The notes: generated by a model from the letters alone, not told the origin. A stretch of DNA of 64,000 nt from an uncultured Tateyamaria sp. (GCF_947503465.1 NZ_CANNDN010000001.1:496001-560000); one strand, 5' to 3'. Positions 51,651 to 60,950 are shown, counted from the first letter of the stretch. Translations and numbers: made by a program.

Positions 51651-52643
51651 CTACCTCGTGAAATCCTGCGCCAACCGCGCGCCTGCGCTGGCATATTCCC
51701 GTGCCATCCGGTCCACGATATCCGCGGCGGGGCCAACGGATGTGATGGCACCAATCCCTTGCCCCGATCCCCAGATTGTCTTCCACGCTTTGGGTTTGGA
51801 GGACCCCGATGCAAAGTTCATCGATGACGCGTCCGCCGTTGGCAGGTGGTCAGGGTCCATCCCTGCCGCCTCGACCGATCCACGCAGATAGTTGCCCCAG
51901 ACACCGGTAAACAGCGACGAATAGACGATATCCTCGGCGCCGCTGCTGACGATCATGTCCTTGTAGCCCTGCGCGGCATTGGCCTCGTCCGTGGCAATGA
52001 AAGGCGAACCGACATAGCCGAAATCAGCCCCCATCGCACGGGCGGCCAGCAAGGCTTCGCCCGTTGCAATCGCACCGGACAATGCCACGGGTCCGTCAAA
52101 CCACTCGCGTATTTCACCGATCAGCGCAAAGGGCGACTGCTGTCCTGCGTGCCCACCGGCCCCAGCGGCCACAGCCACCAATCCATCCGCCCCTTTTTCG
52201 ATGGCCTTGCGGGCAAAGGTGTTGTTGATGATGTCATGCAGGACAATGCCGCCGCAGGAATGCGCGGCCTCGTTCACTTCGACCCGCGCACCCAGCGAGG
52301 TGATCCAGATCGGAACCGCGTGCTTGACACAGATCTCAAGATCCCGCTCAAGCCGCGCATTCGACCGGTGCACGATCTGGTTGACCGCAAACGGGGCTGC
52401 GGGATGGTCGGGGTGGGCCTGGTTGTGGCGGTCCAGCTCTTCTGAAATCTGCGTCAGCCATGTATCCAGCAAGGGCGGCTCGCCCTCGGCCTCGCGCGCG
52501 TTCAACGCGGGAAACGACCCCACAATGCCGGCCTTGCACTGGGCAATCACCAACTCTGGCACCGAGATGATGAACAGGGGCGCGGCAATCATCGGAATGC
52601 GCAGCCCTTGCAGCGCAGGTGGCAATGCGCGATCAGCAGTCAT
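51651..52643 (-). CDS. Nitronate monooxygenase/2-nitropropane dioxygenase-like FMN enzyme
   Basis: 330 residues from the ATG at 52643, preceded by GAGGAA. FMN-binding TIM barrel: LRIPMIAAPLFIISVPELVIAQCKAGIVGSFP, AGAGGHAGQQSPFALIGEI, ALSGAIATGEALLAARAMGADFGYVGSPFIAT. Oxidises alkyl nitronates, or, in related proteins, reduces enoyl thioesters. In this catabolic neighbourhood an enoyl-reductase-like role is as likely as detoxification. Confidence 0.82.
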   Translation of the reverse strand: MTADRALPPALQGLRIPMIAAPLFIISVPELVIAQCKAGIVGSFPALNAREAEGEPPLLDTWLTQISEELDRHNQAHPDHPAAPFAVNQIVHRSNARLERDLEICVKHAVPIWITSLGARVEVNEAAHSCGGIVLHDIINNTFARKAIEKGADGLVAVAAGAGGHAGQQSPFALIGEIREWFDGPVALSGAIATGEALLAARAMGADFGYVGSPFIATDEANAAQGYKDMIVSSGAEDIVYSSLFTGVWGNYLRGSVEAAGMDPDHLPTADASSMNFASGSSKPKAWKTIWGSGQGIGAITSVGPAADIVDRMAREYASAGARLAQDFTR

Positions 52644-52722
52644 ACCTGTGTTCCTCGCACCCATCTTCTCTGCGTCGAAGAATCCCCGCCGAAAGCGCCC
52701 ACAGTCACGAACCTCGCCACGC

Positions 52723-53919
52723 TCACAGCACCTCGAACAGGCCGGCAGCCCCCATGCCGCCGCCGACACACATGGTGCACACCACGTGCTTTGCGCCGCG
52801 GCGTTTGCCCTCGATCAGCGCGTGGCCCACCATGCGGGCGCCCGACATTCCGTAGGGATGTCCGATGGAAATCGCGCCGCCATTCACGTTCAACAACGCG
52901 TCCGGAATCCCCAACGTGTCGCGGCAATACAGCACCTGCACGGCAAAGGCCTCGTTCAATTCCCACAAACCGATGTCGTCCATCTTCAAACCATGCGCCT
53001 TCAGCAGCTTCGGCACGGCAAAGACGGGACCAATTCCCATCTCGTCCGGCTCGCATCCCGCTGCCATCACGCCCACACATCGACCCAACGGTGACAGGCC
53101 CTTTTTCTCGGCCAGCGACGCTTCCATCACCACGGCTGCCGACGCGCCATCCGAAAGCTGCGAGGCATTGCCCGCCGTTATGTACTCTCCCTGCGCCACG
53201 TGGATACCTCCGGCAAAAACTGGCTTCAGCCCGGCAACGGTGTCGTAGGCCGTGCCGGGCCGGTTGCCCTCGTCCTTGTCCAGCGTCACTTCGTGCTCGG
53301 ATATCGCCTTGGTTTCCTTGTCCTGAACCTTCATCGTCGTCGTCATCGGCACAATTTCGTCGGCAAACCTGCCCGCCTCTTGCGCCGCGGCGGTGTGCGC
53401 CTGCGACTGAACGGCATAGCGGTCCTGCGCCTCGCGGCTCACGCCGTAGCGCGCGGCAACCGTTTCCGCCGTTTCCAGCATGGTCATGTAGATTTCAGGC
53501 TTGTGCGCCTTGAGCCACGGATCGCCATGCGCGCGCATCTCCTGGGTCTGGACCATGGACACGGATTCGACGCCGCCGCCCACAACGACATCCATGCCAT
53601 CCTGCACCACCTGTTTCGATGCCGTGGCAATTGCCATCATGCCCGACGCACATTGCCGGTCGAGGCTCATACCCGCGACCGTCACCGGCAGGCCCGCACG
53701 GATCGCGGCCTGGCGTGCGATGTTGCTGGCCGCATGCCCCTGTTGCAATGCGGCCCCCAGAACGACGTCCTCGACCTCTGCCCCTTCAACCCCGGCCCGG
53801 CTGACGGCATGTTCAATCGCGTGCGCGGCCAGGGCCTGCGGTGTCGTGGCATTGAATGCGCCGCGATAAGCCTTGCCAATCGGAGTGCGGGCGGTGGAAA
53901 CGATGACGGCGTCGCGCAT
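52723..53919 (-). CDS. Acetyl-CoA acyltransferase (thiolase)
   Basis: 398 residues. Catalytic Cys90 (LDRQCASGM), the His of [20 protein letters not shown] and the second Cys in [19 protein letters not shown]. Cleaves 3-ketoacyl-CoA with CoA, the last step of a beta-oxidation round, or condenses acetyl-CoA. The SDR and MaoC genes nearby supply the other steps; no acyl-CoA dehydrogenase is in the window. Confidence 0.9.
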   Translation of the reverse strand: MRDAVIVSTARTPIGKAYRGAFNATTPQALAAHAIEHAVSRAGVEGAEVEDVVLGAALQQGHAASNIARQAAIRAGLPVTVAGMSLDRQCASGMMAIATASKQVVQDGMDVVVGGGVESVSMVQTQEMRAHGDPWLKAHKPEIYMTMLETAETVAARYGVSREAQDRYAVQSQAHTAAAQEAGRFADEIVPMTTTMKVQDKETKAISEHEVTLDKDEGNRPGTAYDTVAGLKPVFAGGIHVAQGEYITAGNASQLSDGASAAVVMEASLAEKKGLSPLGRCVGVMAAGCEPDEMGIGPVFAVPKLLKAHGLKMDDIGLWELNEAFAVQVLYCRDTLGIPDALLNVNGGAISIGHPYGMSGARMVGHALIEGKRRGAKHVVCTMCVGGGMGAAGLFEVL

Positions 53920-53954
53920 GATCAGATATCCTTTTGGGTTGTAACGTGCGGACC

Positions 53955-53997
53955 GGGGCGCTGCCCCGGACCCCGGAGTTTACTTGGCAAGATGAAG
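53955..53997. repeat. Intergenic G/C-hairpin repeat element, copy 2
   Basis: GGGGCGCTGCCCC (53955-53967) forms a short hairpin, followed by ACCCCGGAGTTTACTT and GGCAAGATGAAG. Same plan as the element at 49121-49168. Lies between the thiolase start and the SDR stop. Confidence 0.6.
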
Positions 53998-54009
53998 GAG
54001 GATCGCGTC

Positions 54010-54894
54010 TTACCAGTCAAGCGCCACACCTTTGGCCTTGGCCGCGCGCAAAGCATATTTGCGGGTCTGGGCAAACGCGTTTTCTAGCGGTTCTGCCCCC
54101 GACGGGTCCGTGATGGCGGCCCAGTGGTCCGCGACCGCTTCGGGTGTGACATCCTCGTCCAGCAGGACACCTTGGGTTTCCGTGATCCGAGTGACCGCGA
54201 ACGTGCCGCCCCCGGCGGCAAGGATTGTCCGGCTGGGCGCATCGCGGCTGGCAAGGTACAGCACGCCGGGGGTGATCGTTTCGGGCCGCAGCAGGTCCAG
54301 CGCGGCATTGGGCAGCACCCCTTGGGTCATGGCCGTTGCCGCCGTGGGCGCAAGCGTGTTCACCCGGATGTCGTCCCGCGCGCCCTCCAGATGCAGCGTG
54401 TTCATCAGGCCGACCATCGCCGCTTTGGCCGCGGCATAATTCGACTGACCGAAATTGCCGTAAAGGCCGGACCCGGACGACGTCAGCACAATCCGGCCAT
54501 AGCCCTGCTTGCGCATGATCGGCCACACCGCGTGACAACACCGGGCCGAGCCCATCAGGTGGACCATGATCACCTTGGTGAAGTCGAGCATGTCCATCTT
54601 GGCGAATGTCTTGTCCCGCAGAATGCCTGCATTGTTGATCAGGATGTCGATACGGCCCCAGCGGTCTATGACCGCCTCGACCATGTCGAACACCTCCGTC
54701 CCGTTCGACACATCGGCGGCGATGGCCATGGCCTGCCCGCCTGCCGCCTCGATGTCGGTCACGACATCGTCGGCCTGGCTCATGTCGTTGACAACAACCT
54801 TGGCCCCGCGCGCGGCCAGCCCAAGGGCATGGCTGCGCCCCAACCCGGCCCCCGCGCCCGTCACGATGGCGACCTGATCGTCAAAGCGGATCAT
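54010..54894 (-). CDS. SDR family dehydrogenase, 3-hydroxyacyl-CoA dehydrogenase-like
   Basis: 294 residues from the ATG overlapping the next SDR stop (ATGA). Cofactor motif TGAGAGLGRSHALGLAARGAKVVVND resembles the SDR domain of the peroxisomal multifunctional enzyme (HSD17B4). NNAG, Ser in TSSGSGLYG and Tyr-x-x-x-Lys (YAAAK) are present. It is longer than a basic SDR by about 45 C-terminal residues. Likely the 3-hydroxyacyl-CoA oxidation step before the thiolase. Confidence 0.82.
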   Translation of the reverse strand: MIRFDDQVAIVTGAGAGLGRSHALGLAARGAKVVVNDMSQADDVVTDIEAAGGQAMAIAADVSNGTEVFDMVEAVIDRWGRIDILINNAGILRDKTFAKMDMLDFTKVIMVHLMGSARCCHAVWPIMRKQGYGRIVLTSSGSGLYGNFGQSNYAAAKAAMVGLMNTLHLEGARDDIRVNTLAPTAATAMTQGVLPNAALDLLRPETITPGVLYLASRDAPSRTILAAGGGTFAVTRITETQGVLLDEDVTPEAVADHWAAITDPSGAEPLENAFAQTRKYALRAAKAKGVALDW

Positions 54895-55715
54895 CCGCCC
54901 AAGGCCGCACGGAAAAGGTTCGGGCCGGTCATCACCTGAATACCACCCGACACCGGCAGCACGGCACCCGTCAGATATGCGCCGCCACGACCACAGAGGA
55001 ATTGCATGCACCCGGCGATATCCTCGTCCCGGCCCACGCGGCCCAGGGGCACGTCCGCGCCGACCTTGTCGCGCATGCCTTCATCGGCGGTGGCAAATGC
55101 CGTCATCTTCGAAACAAACGGCCCCGGCGCCAGCGCGTTCACCGTGACATGATGCGGGGCCAGTTCCTTGGCCATGATCTTGGTCATGTGCAACACGGCG
55201 GCCTTCGACGCGGCATAAGAATACGCGCCGTCCCCCATTGGTGCCTCCCCCATGACCGATCCGACATTCACGACACGCGCCGGATCGTCGGCGGTTCCGG
55301 TCTTGATCAGAACGGGCAGCAGCGATTGGGTCAGATGGAACATGGCGGCCACGTTCACATTCATCACCTTTTCCCACGCCGCATGGGGAAACTGGCCCAT
55401 CGGTGCGCCCCACGTGACGCCGGAATTGTTCATCAGGATGTGCAGATCGTCCGCGCGGCCCGCCACATCTGCCACCAGCGCCGCGATGCCGTCCTCGCTG
55501 CCAATGTCGGCGGCAAACCCTTCGGCGCTGCCGGGGCCGTCCAGTGCGTTCAGTTCGGCGGCCACGGCTGCACAGGCGTCGCCCTTGCGGCTTGCGATCA
55601 ACACACGGGCGCCCGCCATCATCAACCCGGTGGCGGCCATCCGCCCGATGCCGGTCGCCCCGCCCGTGACCAACGCCACCTTTCCTTCCAATGAAAACAA
55701 GGTGTTGGGATCCAT
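54891..55715 (-). CDS. SDR family oxidoreductase
   Basis: 274 residues: TGGATGIGRMAATGLMMAG cofactor motif (about 18), NNSG in place of NNAG, Ser in VGSVMG and YAASKAA. A FabG-like enzyme of unknown substrate, first gene of the minus-strand SDR-SDR-thiolase run. Divergent from the quinone-oxidoreductase-like gene, with 135 bp between. Confidence 0.8.
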   Translation of the reverse strand: MDPNTLFSLEGKVALVTGGATGIGRMAATGLMMAGARVLIASRKGDACAAVAAELNALDGPGSAEGFAADIGSEDGIAALVADVAGRADDLHILMNNSGVTWGAPMGQFPHAAWEKVMNVNVAAMFHLTQSLLPVLIKTGTADDPARVVNVGSVMGEAPMGDGAYSYAASKAAVLHMTKIMAKELAPHHVTVNALAPGPFVSKMTAFATADEGMRDKVGADVPLGRVGRDEDIAGCMQFLCGRGGAYLTGAVLPVSGGIQVMTGPNLFRAALGG

Positions 55716-55850
55716 GGCATGCTCCTCCGATCTATGGCTACCGTAACGTCGCGCGGTGCGCGTCTTTACAGCAACCTATCCTCAACTGCAGGATGTGACA
55801 AAGGCAGGTGCAATGCACCCCTGCCGTAACGTCATGGGGGAGGACCCGAT

Positions 55851-56852
55851 ATGCACGCCATGCTCAGCACCGCACCCGGTGGTCCCGAAACACTGGAATG
55901 GACAGAAGGGCCTGCGCCCGAGCCGAAGAAAGGCGAAGTGCGCATCGCGGTCAAAGCGGCGGGCGTGAACTTTCCCGATACGCTGATCATCCGCGACCTC
56001 TATCAGGTGAAACCACCCCGCCCCTTCGCGCCGGGAGGCGAGATTGCAGGCGTCGTTGACGCGGTTGGCGCAGGCGTGACGCACTTGGCCGAAGGGGATC
56101 GGGTGCTGGCCATGACCGGCTTCGGCGGCTTCACCACGCATCTGTGTGCGCAGGCGACGGCATGCGTGAAAATCCCCGACACCATGCCCTTTGACGAGGC
56201 GGCGTGCTTTATCTTCACCTACGGGACATCGCACTATGCCCTGAAGAACCGTGGTGCGCTGAAAGACGGCGAAACCCTTCTGATCCTTGGGGCAGCAGGC
56301 GGCGTCGGTGCGGCTGCGATCGAATTGGGCAAGGTCACGGGCGCCAAGGTCATCGCCGCCGTCAGTTCTCAGGAAAAGGCCGATTTTTGCCGCGACCTCG
56401 GTGCGGACGAAACCATCCTCTATCCCCGCGAAATGGATCGGGACGCGCAAAAGGCGCTGTCGGCGGACATCAAACAGGCGGCAGGACCCGATGGTGTGCA
56501 GGTGGCCTATGATGCCGTGGGCGGCGCGTATGCTGAACCGGTGATCCGGTCCATGGGTTGGGGCGGTCGGTTTCTTGTGGTCGGATTTCCCGCTGGTATC
56601 CCCTCCATTCCGTTGAACCTGACGCTGTTGAAATCCTGCCAGATCGTGGGCGTGTTCTGGGGCGCCTCGATCTACCGCGACCCGGCAGGTCACATGCAGA
56701 ATGTCAAAGACCTGTTTGAAATGTATGCTCAAGGGCAGATCAAGCCGCGCATCTCGGCCCGTTTTCCAATGCAGGACGCAGCCCAGGCCCTGTCGCTGAT
56801 TTCCGAGCGCAAGGTGATGGGCAAAGTGGTGCTGACCAACGATCAGAGGTGA
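55851..56852 (+). CDS. NADPH:quinone oxidoreductase-like MDR protein
   Basis: 333 residues; zinc-free MDR with GVNFPDTLIIRD, PFAPGGEIAGVVDAVG and Rossmann GAAGGVGAAAIELGK (about 148). Reduces quinones or enoyl-type double bonds with NADPH. GGGGAGGA precedes the ATG. The 3' end overlaps the histidine phosphatase gene head-on by 10 bp. Confidence 0.83.
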   Translation: MHAMLSTAPGGPETLEWTEGPAPEPKKGEVRIAVKAAGVNFPDTLIIRDLYQVKPPRPFAPGGEIAGVVDAVGAGVTHLAEGDRVLAMTGFGGFTTHLCAQATACVKIPDTMPFDEAACFIFTYGTSHYALKNRGALKDGETLLILGAAGGVGAAAIELGKVTGAKVIAAVSSQEKADFCRDLGADETILYPREMDRDAQKALSADIKQAAGPDGVQVAYDAVGGAYAEPVIRSMGWGGRFLVVGFPAGIPSIPLNLTLLKSCQIVGVFWGASIYRDPAGHMQNVKDLFEMYAQGQIKPRISARFPMQDAAQALSLISERKVMGKVVLTNDQR

Positions 56853-57505
56853 TCGAGGTGCTGCGTTTCGTTGAACCCGCGCACGATCATACGCTCGCCA
56901 TGGATCACCAGGCGGCTGATCGAGCCGTTTGCCGCACCCAAAAATGCAAAAGGTTCGGACCCCGAGGCCATCGCCAATGCCGCGCCAATGACGCCGCCAT
57001 GTACAAAAACAGCCGCGCGCGCGTCGGCGTGGGCTCGAGCGATTTCCAGCAACCCCTTGCGAACACGACCGAAAAACTCTTCGCGCGTCTCGGCCCCCGG
57101 GATGGCCGACCAGTCCTGCGTCTCGACAACCCGGCGATAGATCGGATCGCCTTCTGCTGCCTTGATGCGATACAGCCCGCCGTCCCAGTCACCAAGATGC
57201 ACCTCGTGCAAATGCGGATTCTCCGTCGGTGTCATGCCCAGATGTGCAGCCAGCGGCGCAGCCGTCTGGTGGGTGCGTGTCAACTTGGTCACGTAAAGCG
57301 CTGCAAAGGTTTCGTTTTTCAGCCTCTCGCCTACGGCTACCGCCTGCCGGTCCCCTTGCGGATGCAGCGGCGGATCACCACTGCCGTCCTTCATCGGAAA
57401 ATCCACGCCCGGACGCGCGGGTGCGCTTTCTCCGTGCCGGATCAGAAACAGATCAGCCGCCCCCTTGGGCGGCGCATACACAGGTTGGCGATATTCTTTC
57501 GTCAT
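56843..57505 (-). CDS. Histidine phosphatase family protein
   Basis: 220 residues from the ATG at 57505. Phospho-acceptor His in LFLIRHGESAPA (about 25), Arg in KLTRTHQTAAPLAAH, second His in VFVHGGVIGAALA. Phosphoglycerate-mutase-like fold; the substrate could be a phospho-sugar, a phosphorylated acid made by the ACAD10-like kinase, or a nucleotide. Confidence 0.8.
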   Translation of the reverse strand: MTKEYRQPVYAPPKGAADLFLIRHGESAPARPGVDFPMKDGSGDPPLHPQGDRQAVAVGERLKNETFAALYVTKLTRTHQTAAPLAAHLGMTPTENPHLHEVHLGDWDGGLYRIKAAEGDPIYRRVVETQDWSAIPGAETREEFFGRVRKGLLEIARAHADARAAVFVHGGVIGAALAMASGSEPFAFLGAANGSISRLVIHGERMIVRGFNETQHLDHL

Positions 57506-57531
57506 GCCCCCACATACCTCAGGAGCCCCCC

Positions 57532-58533
57532 ATGACCAACCGCCAGATCGTTGTTGCCAGCCTGCCCCAAGGCGCGCTTGGCCCCGAGCATTTCGAGATG
57601 CAGGACGCGCCGATGCCCTCACCGGACGATGGTGAGGTACTGCTGCGCACCATCCTGATGAGCATCGACGCCGCCAACCGGTCCTGGATGAAGGGTGCGA
57701 CCTACCGCGATGCGGTGCTCGCCGGCGACCCGATGCCCACCTATGCCATCTGCGAAGTGGTCGAGAGCCGTTCACCGCGCCTGAGCGCCGGTGATATCGT
57801 GGCGGCAGAGAGCGTCTGGGCCGATCACGTCACACGACCTGCCCACAAGGTGCAGAAACTGCCCAAGGTGCAGCCTCTCAGTCATCTGCTGAGCGTCTAT
57901 GGCATCGCGGGCAAAACGGCGTTTCACGGGTTGATGCAGGTCGGCCAGCCGCTTGCCGGCGAAACCATCGTCGTCAGCGCTGCGGCAGGGTCGGTCGGCG
58001 GCTATGTGGGTCAGATCGGCAAGGCGCTTGGCTGTCGGGTCGTGGGACTCGCGGGCGGGCCGGACAAATGCGCCTTTGTCACGGACACGCTCGGCTTTGA
58101 TGCCTGCGTTGACTACCGCGCGGGCGGTGTGTTCAAGGCGCTGCGCGCCGCCTGCCCCGATGGCGTCGATGTCTATTTCGACAATGTGGGCGGCGAGATC
58201 CTCGAAACAACGCTGGGCCTGATGAATGAACGCGGCCGGGTCGTCTGCTGCGGCGCCATCAGCCAATACGACACCACGACGCCAACCGGTCCCCGCAACC
58301 TGCCCGGTGTCGTGGTGGTGAAGCGCCTGCGGATGGAAGGGTTCATCGTCATGGACTTCGCCCGCGACGATGCCAAGGCAACACGCGCCCTTCAGGCCTG
58401 GGTGACCCAAGGCAAGATCAAGGTGACCGAGGACATCGTCGACGGGCTTGAAAACGCGCCCCAGGCGTTGATCGGGCTGCTCAATGGCGAAAACACGGGC
58501 AAGCGCATGGTGCGCGTGGGCGCGGATCCATGA
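57532..58533 (+). CDS. NADP-dependent MDR oxidoreductase (CurA/YfmJ type)
   Basis: 333 residues from the ATG at 57532, preceded by AGGAG. PTGR/LTB4-12-hydroxydehydrogenase-like: SIDAANRSWMKG, VSAAAGSVGGYVGQIGKALGC, GGEILETTLGLMNERGRVVCCGAISQY, NLPGVVVVKRLRMEGFIV. Reduces the alpha,beta-double bond of enones or enoyl compounds. Coupled to maoC by an ATGA overlap. Confidence 0.85.
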   Translation: MTNRQIVVASLPQGALGPEHFEMQDAPMPSPDDGEVLLRTILMSIDAANRSWMKGATYRDAVLAGDPMPTYAICEVVESRSPRLSAGDIVAAESVWADHVTRPAHKVQKLPKVQPLSHLLSVYGIAGKTAFHGLMQVGQPLAGETIVVSAAAGSVGGYVGQIGKALGCRVVGLAGGPDKCAFVTDTLGFDACVDYRAGGVFKALRAACPDGVDVYFDNVGGEILETTLGLMNERGRVVCCGAISQYDTTTPTGPRNLPGVVVVKRLRMEGFIVMDFARDDAKATRALQAWVTQGKIKVTEDIVDGLENAPQALIGLLNGENTGKRMVRVGADP

Positions 58534-59000
58534 GCATCGATGCCGCCCTGGAAACCCTGCAAGGGCAGGTCGGCACCGAAGTTGGCGTGTCGAACTGGAT
58601 CGCAATCGACCAACCCATGATTGACCGCTTTGCGGACACAACCCACGACGACCAGTGGATACATGTTGATCCGGCGCGGGCGGCACAATCTGACCTGGGT
58701 GGCACCATCGCACACGGGTTTCTGACCCTCAGCCTCGCATCACGCTTTGCCTATGACTGCTTTCCGATGATGCCGGGTCAAACGATGGGCATCAACTATG
58801 GGTTCAACCGGCTCCGCTTCCTGTCACCGGTCAGGCCGGGTGATCGGGTACGCGGACGGTTCACCCTGACCCAGGTCAGCAAACGCACGGATACGGACCT
58901 GATGCGCACAATGGGCCTGACGATCGAGATCGCGGGATCGGACCGGCCTGCACTTGTTGCAGAATGGCTTGGCCTGGCCGTGTTTGTGTCATCCCCTTAA
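58530..59000 (+). CDS. MaoC-family (R)-enoyl-CoA hydratase
   Basis: 156 residues of a hot-dog fold. The hydratase motif is FADTTHDDQWIHVDPARA (Asp and His of the D-x(4)-H dyad), then GGTIAHGFLTLSLAS and NYGFNRLRFLSPVRPGDRVRG. Hydrates 2-enoyl-CoA in the (R) direction. With the SDRs and thiolase it completes three of the four reactions of a beta-oxidation cycle. Confidence 0.87.
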   Translation: MSIDAALETLQGQVGTEVGVSNWIAIDQPMIDRFADTTHDDQWIHVDPARAAQSDLGGTIAHGFLTLSLASRFAYDCFPMMPGQTMGINYGFNRLRFLSPVRPGDRVRGRFTLTQVSKRTDTDLMRTMGLTIEIAGSDRPALVAEWLGLAVFVSSP

Positions 59001-59062
59001 CGCCATACTGGACAGAACCCGGGCAAAGTCGCTAACACCGGAATAACTCTAAGGTATTTCCA

Positions 59063-59506
59063 ATGACTTCTGTCCTGGTTCTCAATGGCCCCAATCTGAA
59101 CCTGCTGGGTACGCGCCAGCCCGAGATCTATGGCGCCACCACATTGCCGCAAGTGGAACAACTGTGCCGCGATCACGGGGCGACGGGCGGCTATGACGTC
59201 ACCTGTGCACAGTCCAACCACGAGGGCGCGCTGGTGGATGCCATTCACGCCGCCAAGGGCACCCATGACGGTATTGTCCTGAACGCCGGTGCCTACACCC
59301 ACAGCTCGATTGCCCTGCATGACGCGATCCTCGGCACCGCGTTGCCGGTCGTCGAACTGCACCTCAGCAACATTCACGCGCGCGAGGCGTTTCGCCACCA
59401 CAGCTATATTGCGCCGGTGGCCGTCGGTATGATTTGCGGCTTTGGGGTCGCAGGCTATACTCTGGCTCTGGACGCATTGATCGGGCATCTTGGGGGGCGC
59501 ACGTGA
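59063..59506 (+). CDS. aroQ: Type II 3-dehydroquinate dehydratase
   Basis: 147 residues; NGPNLNLLGTRQPEIYG at the N-terminus, active-site QSNHEGALVDAIH, LNAGAYTHSSIALHDA, ELHLSNIHAREAFRHHS. The catalytic Tyr of the mobile loop corresponds to Tyr in PEIYG. Removes water from 3-dehydroquinate in the shikimate pathway. Stop overlaps the LuxR-type start (GTGA). Confidence 0.94.
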   Translation: MTSVLVLNGPNLNLLGTRQPEIYGATTLPQVEQLCRDHGATGGYDVTCAQSNHEGALVDAIHAAKGTHDGIVLNAGAYTHSSIALHDAILGTALPVVELHLSNIHAREAFRHHSYIAPVAVGMICGFGVAGYTLALDALIGHLGGRT

Positions 59507-60252
59507 AAAGCTATTTGCACAGGCTGTCGAACTGCCAGACCATAGAAGAGCTGTGGGAGGCGCACTCGAAGAAAATGGAAGAGTACGGCTTTGACAGGCT
59601 GATCTATGGGTTTACGCGCTATCGATCCGGCAACTCGCTGGGCGATCCCGAAGACTTTATCATCCTGACCAATCACGACAGGGCGTATACGGACGTCTTT
59701 ATGGGGGAACAGCACTATGTCCATGCCCCCATGGTCAACTGGGCCCTGAACAACGAAGGCGCGTGCAGCTGGGGTATCCTCGCACAGATGCAATCGACCG
59801 AAACGTTGACCGCGTCGGAACAACGGGTGCTTCAGTTCAATTATTCCATGGGTGTGACCGCAGGCTACACCATCAGCTTCAAATCCGTGTCGGCGCGGTC
59901 CAAGGGGGCGATTGCCCTGACCGCGCGCGCGGGCATGTCCCAGGAAGAGGTGGACGCCATCTGGGCCGAACATGGCCGCGACATTCACCTGATGAACAAC
60001 GTGGCACATCTGAAGATCCTGACCCTGCCCTACACCGCCCCCAACCGGTCCCTGACCAAACGCCAGCGCGAAGCTCTGGAATGGGTGGGCGACGGCAAGA
60101 CCATGCAGGACATCGCCGTTTTGATGGGCCTGACCTCGGCCACGGTGGAAAAGCACCTGCGCCTCGCACGCGAAGCGCTGGCAGTGGAAACCACGGCGCA
60201 GGCAGTGCTCAAGGCGGCCTTTGCCAACCAGATGTTCATTCTCGAGGCATAG
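59503..60252 (+). CDS. LuxR-family regulator with autoinducer-binding-type domain (solo)
   Basis: 249 residues from the GTG overlapping the aroQ stop. N-terminal Autoind_bind-like domain (about 10-150) and C-terminal GerE HTH (LTKRQREALEWVGDGKTMQDIAVLMGLTSATVEKHLRLA, about 185-225). Hand alignment on Pro of HAPMV puts Ala, Phe and Tyr where TraR-type proteins have the AHL contacts Asp70, Tyr61 and Trp57. No luxI-type gene is in the window. This suggests a solo responding to a non-AHL or atypical ligand. Confidence 0.83.
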   Translation: MKSYLHRLSNCQTIEELWEAHSKKMEEYGFDRLIYGFTRYRSGNSLGDPEDFIILTNHDRAYTDVFMGEQHYVHAPMVNWALNNEGACSWGILAQMQSTETLTASEQRVLQFNYSMGVTAGYTISFKSVSARSKGAIALTARAGMSQEEVDAIWAEHGRDIHLMNNVAHLKILTLPYTAPNRSLTKRQREALEWVGDGKTMQDIAVLMGLTSATVEKHLRLAREALAVETTAQAVLKAAFANQMFILEA

Positions 60253-60858
60253 GTGGCTGTGCCGCGTCAGGTGCTCCGATATCTGAGCCATCCGCAGGTC
60301 GAAATTGATCCCGCCGTTCCCGTACCCGATTGGCCCCTGAACGCGGTGGGTCACGCCCGCGTCGCGGCGCTGGCGCAAGTGGCACGCGACAGGCTTGGCG
60401 ATTCGCGGTCCGTATTCAGCAGTCCGGAACGCAAGGCACGTGACGCCGCGATGCCCTTGGCGCAGGCATTGGGCCTGTCCGTCTCAATTGCGGAAGACAG
60501 CGGCGAAATCGACCGATCTGCGACCGGCTTTCTCCACCAGACCGCCTTCGAAGCGACAGCGGACGCCTTCTTTGCGCAGCCTGATCAATCCGTAGACGGA
60601 TGGGAAAGGGCCACAGACGCCCAAAATCGCATCCTGAACAGCATACACGCGATGATTTCACGGGCACCGGACGGTGACATGCTGGTCATAGGACATGGCG
60701 CCGTCGGCACGTTGCTTTTTTGTGCCTGCGCGCGCCTTCCCATCAGCCGCGCGTATGATCAGGCGCCCGGCGGTGGTGGCAACGTACTCGAGTTCGACCG
60801 CGAAACCCTTGAAATCAAGGAAGAATGGGTCTCGATGGAGCGCTATTTCCACGTGTGA
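60253..60858 (+). CDS. Histidine phosphatase family protein
   Basis: 201 residues from a GTG immediately after the luxR-type stop. The usual RHG acceptor is replaced: the N-terminus reads LRYLSHPQVEID, with His at the expected place (YLSH) but no Arg-His-Gly. The second half has MLVIGHGAVGTLLFCA with the partner His, and SSPERKARDAAMPLA. A diverged phosphoglycerate-mutase-like enzyme, translationally coupled to the regulator. Confidence 0.75.
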   Translation: MAVPRQVLRYLSHPQVEIDPAVPVPDWPLNAVGHARVAALAQVARDRLGDSRSVFSSPERKARDAAMPLAQALGLSVSIAEDSGEIDRSATGFLHQTAFEATADAFFAQPDQSVDGWERATDAQNRILNSIHAMISRAPDGDMLVIGHGAVGTLLFCACARLPISRAYDQAPGGGGNVLEFDRETLEIKEEWVSMERYFHV

Positions 60859-60950
60859 TCCCGCCCTGATGCACGTCGTTTATGCATCACACCGCGCCCC
60901 TTATCGGACACAAAACTGCGTGTAACCTTGGGTCATTTGCAATTTTTGAC

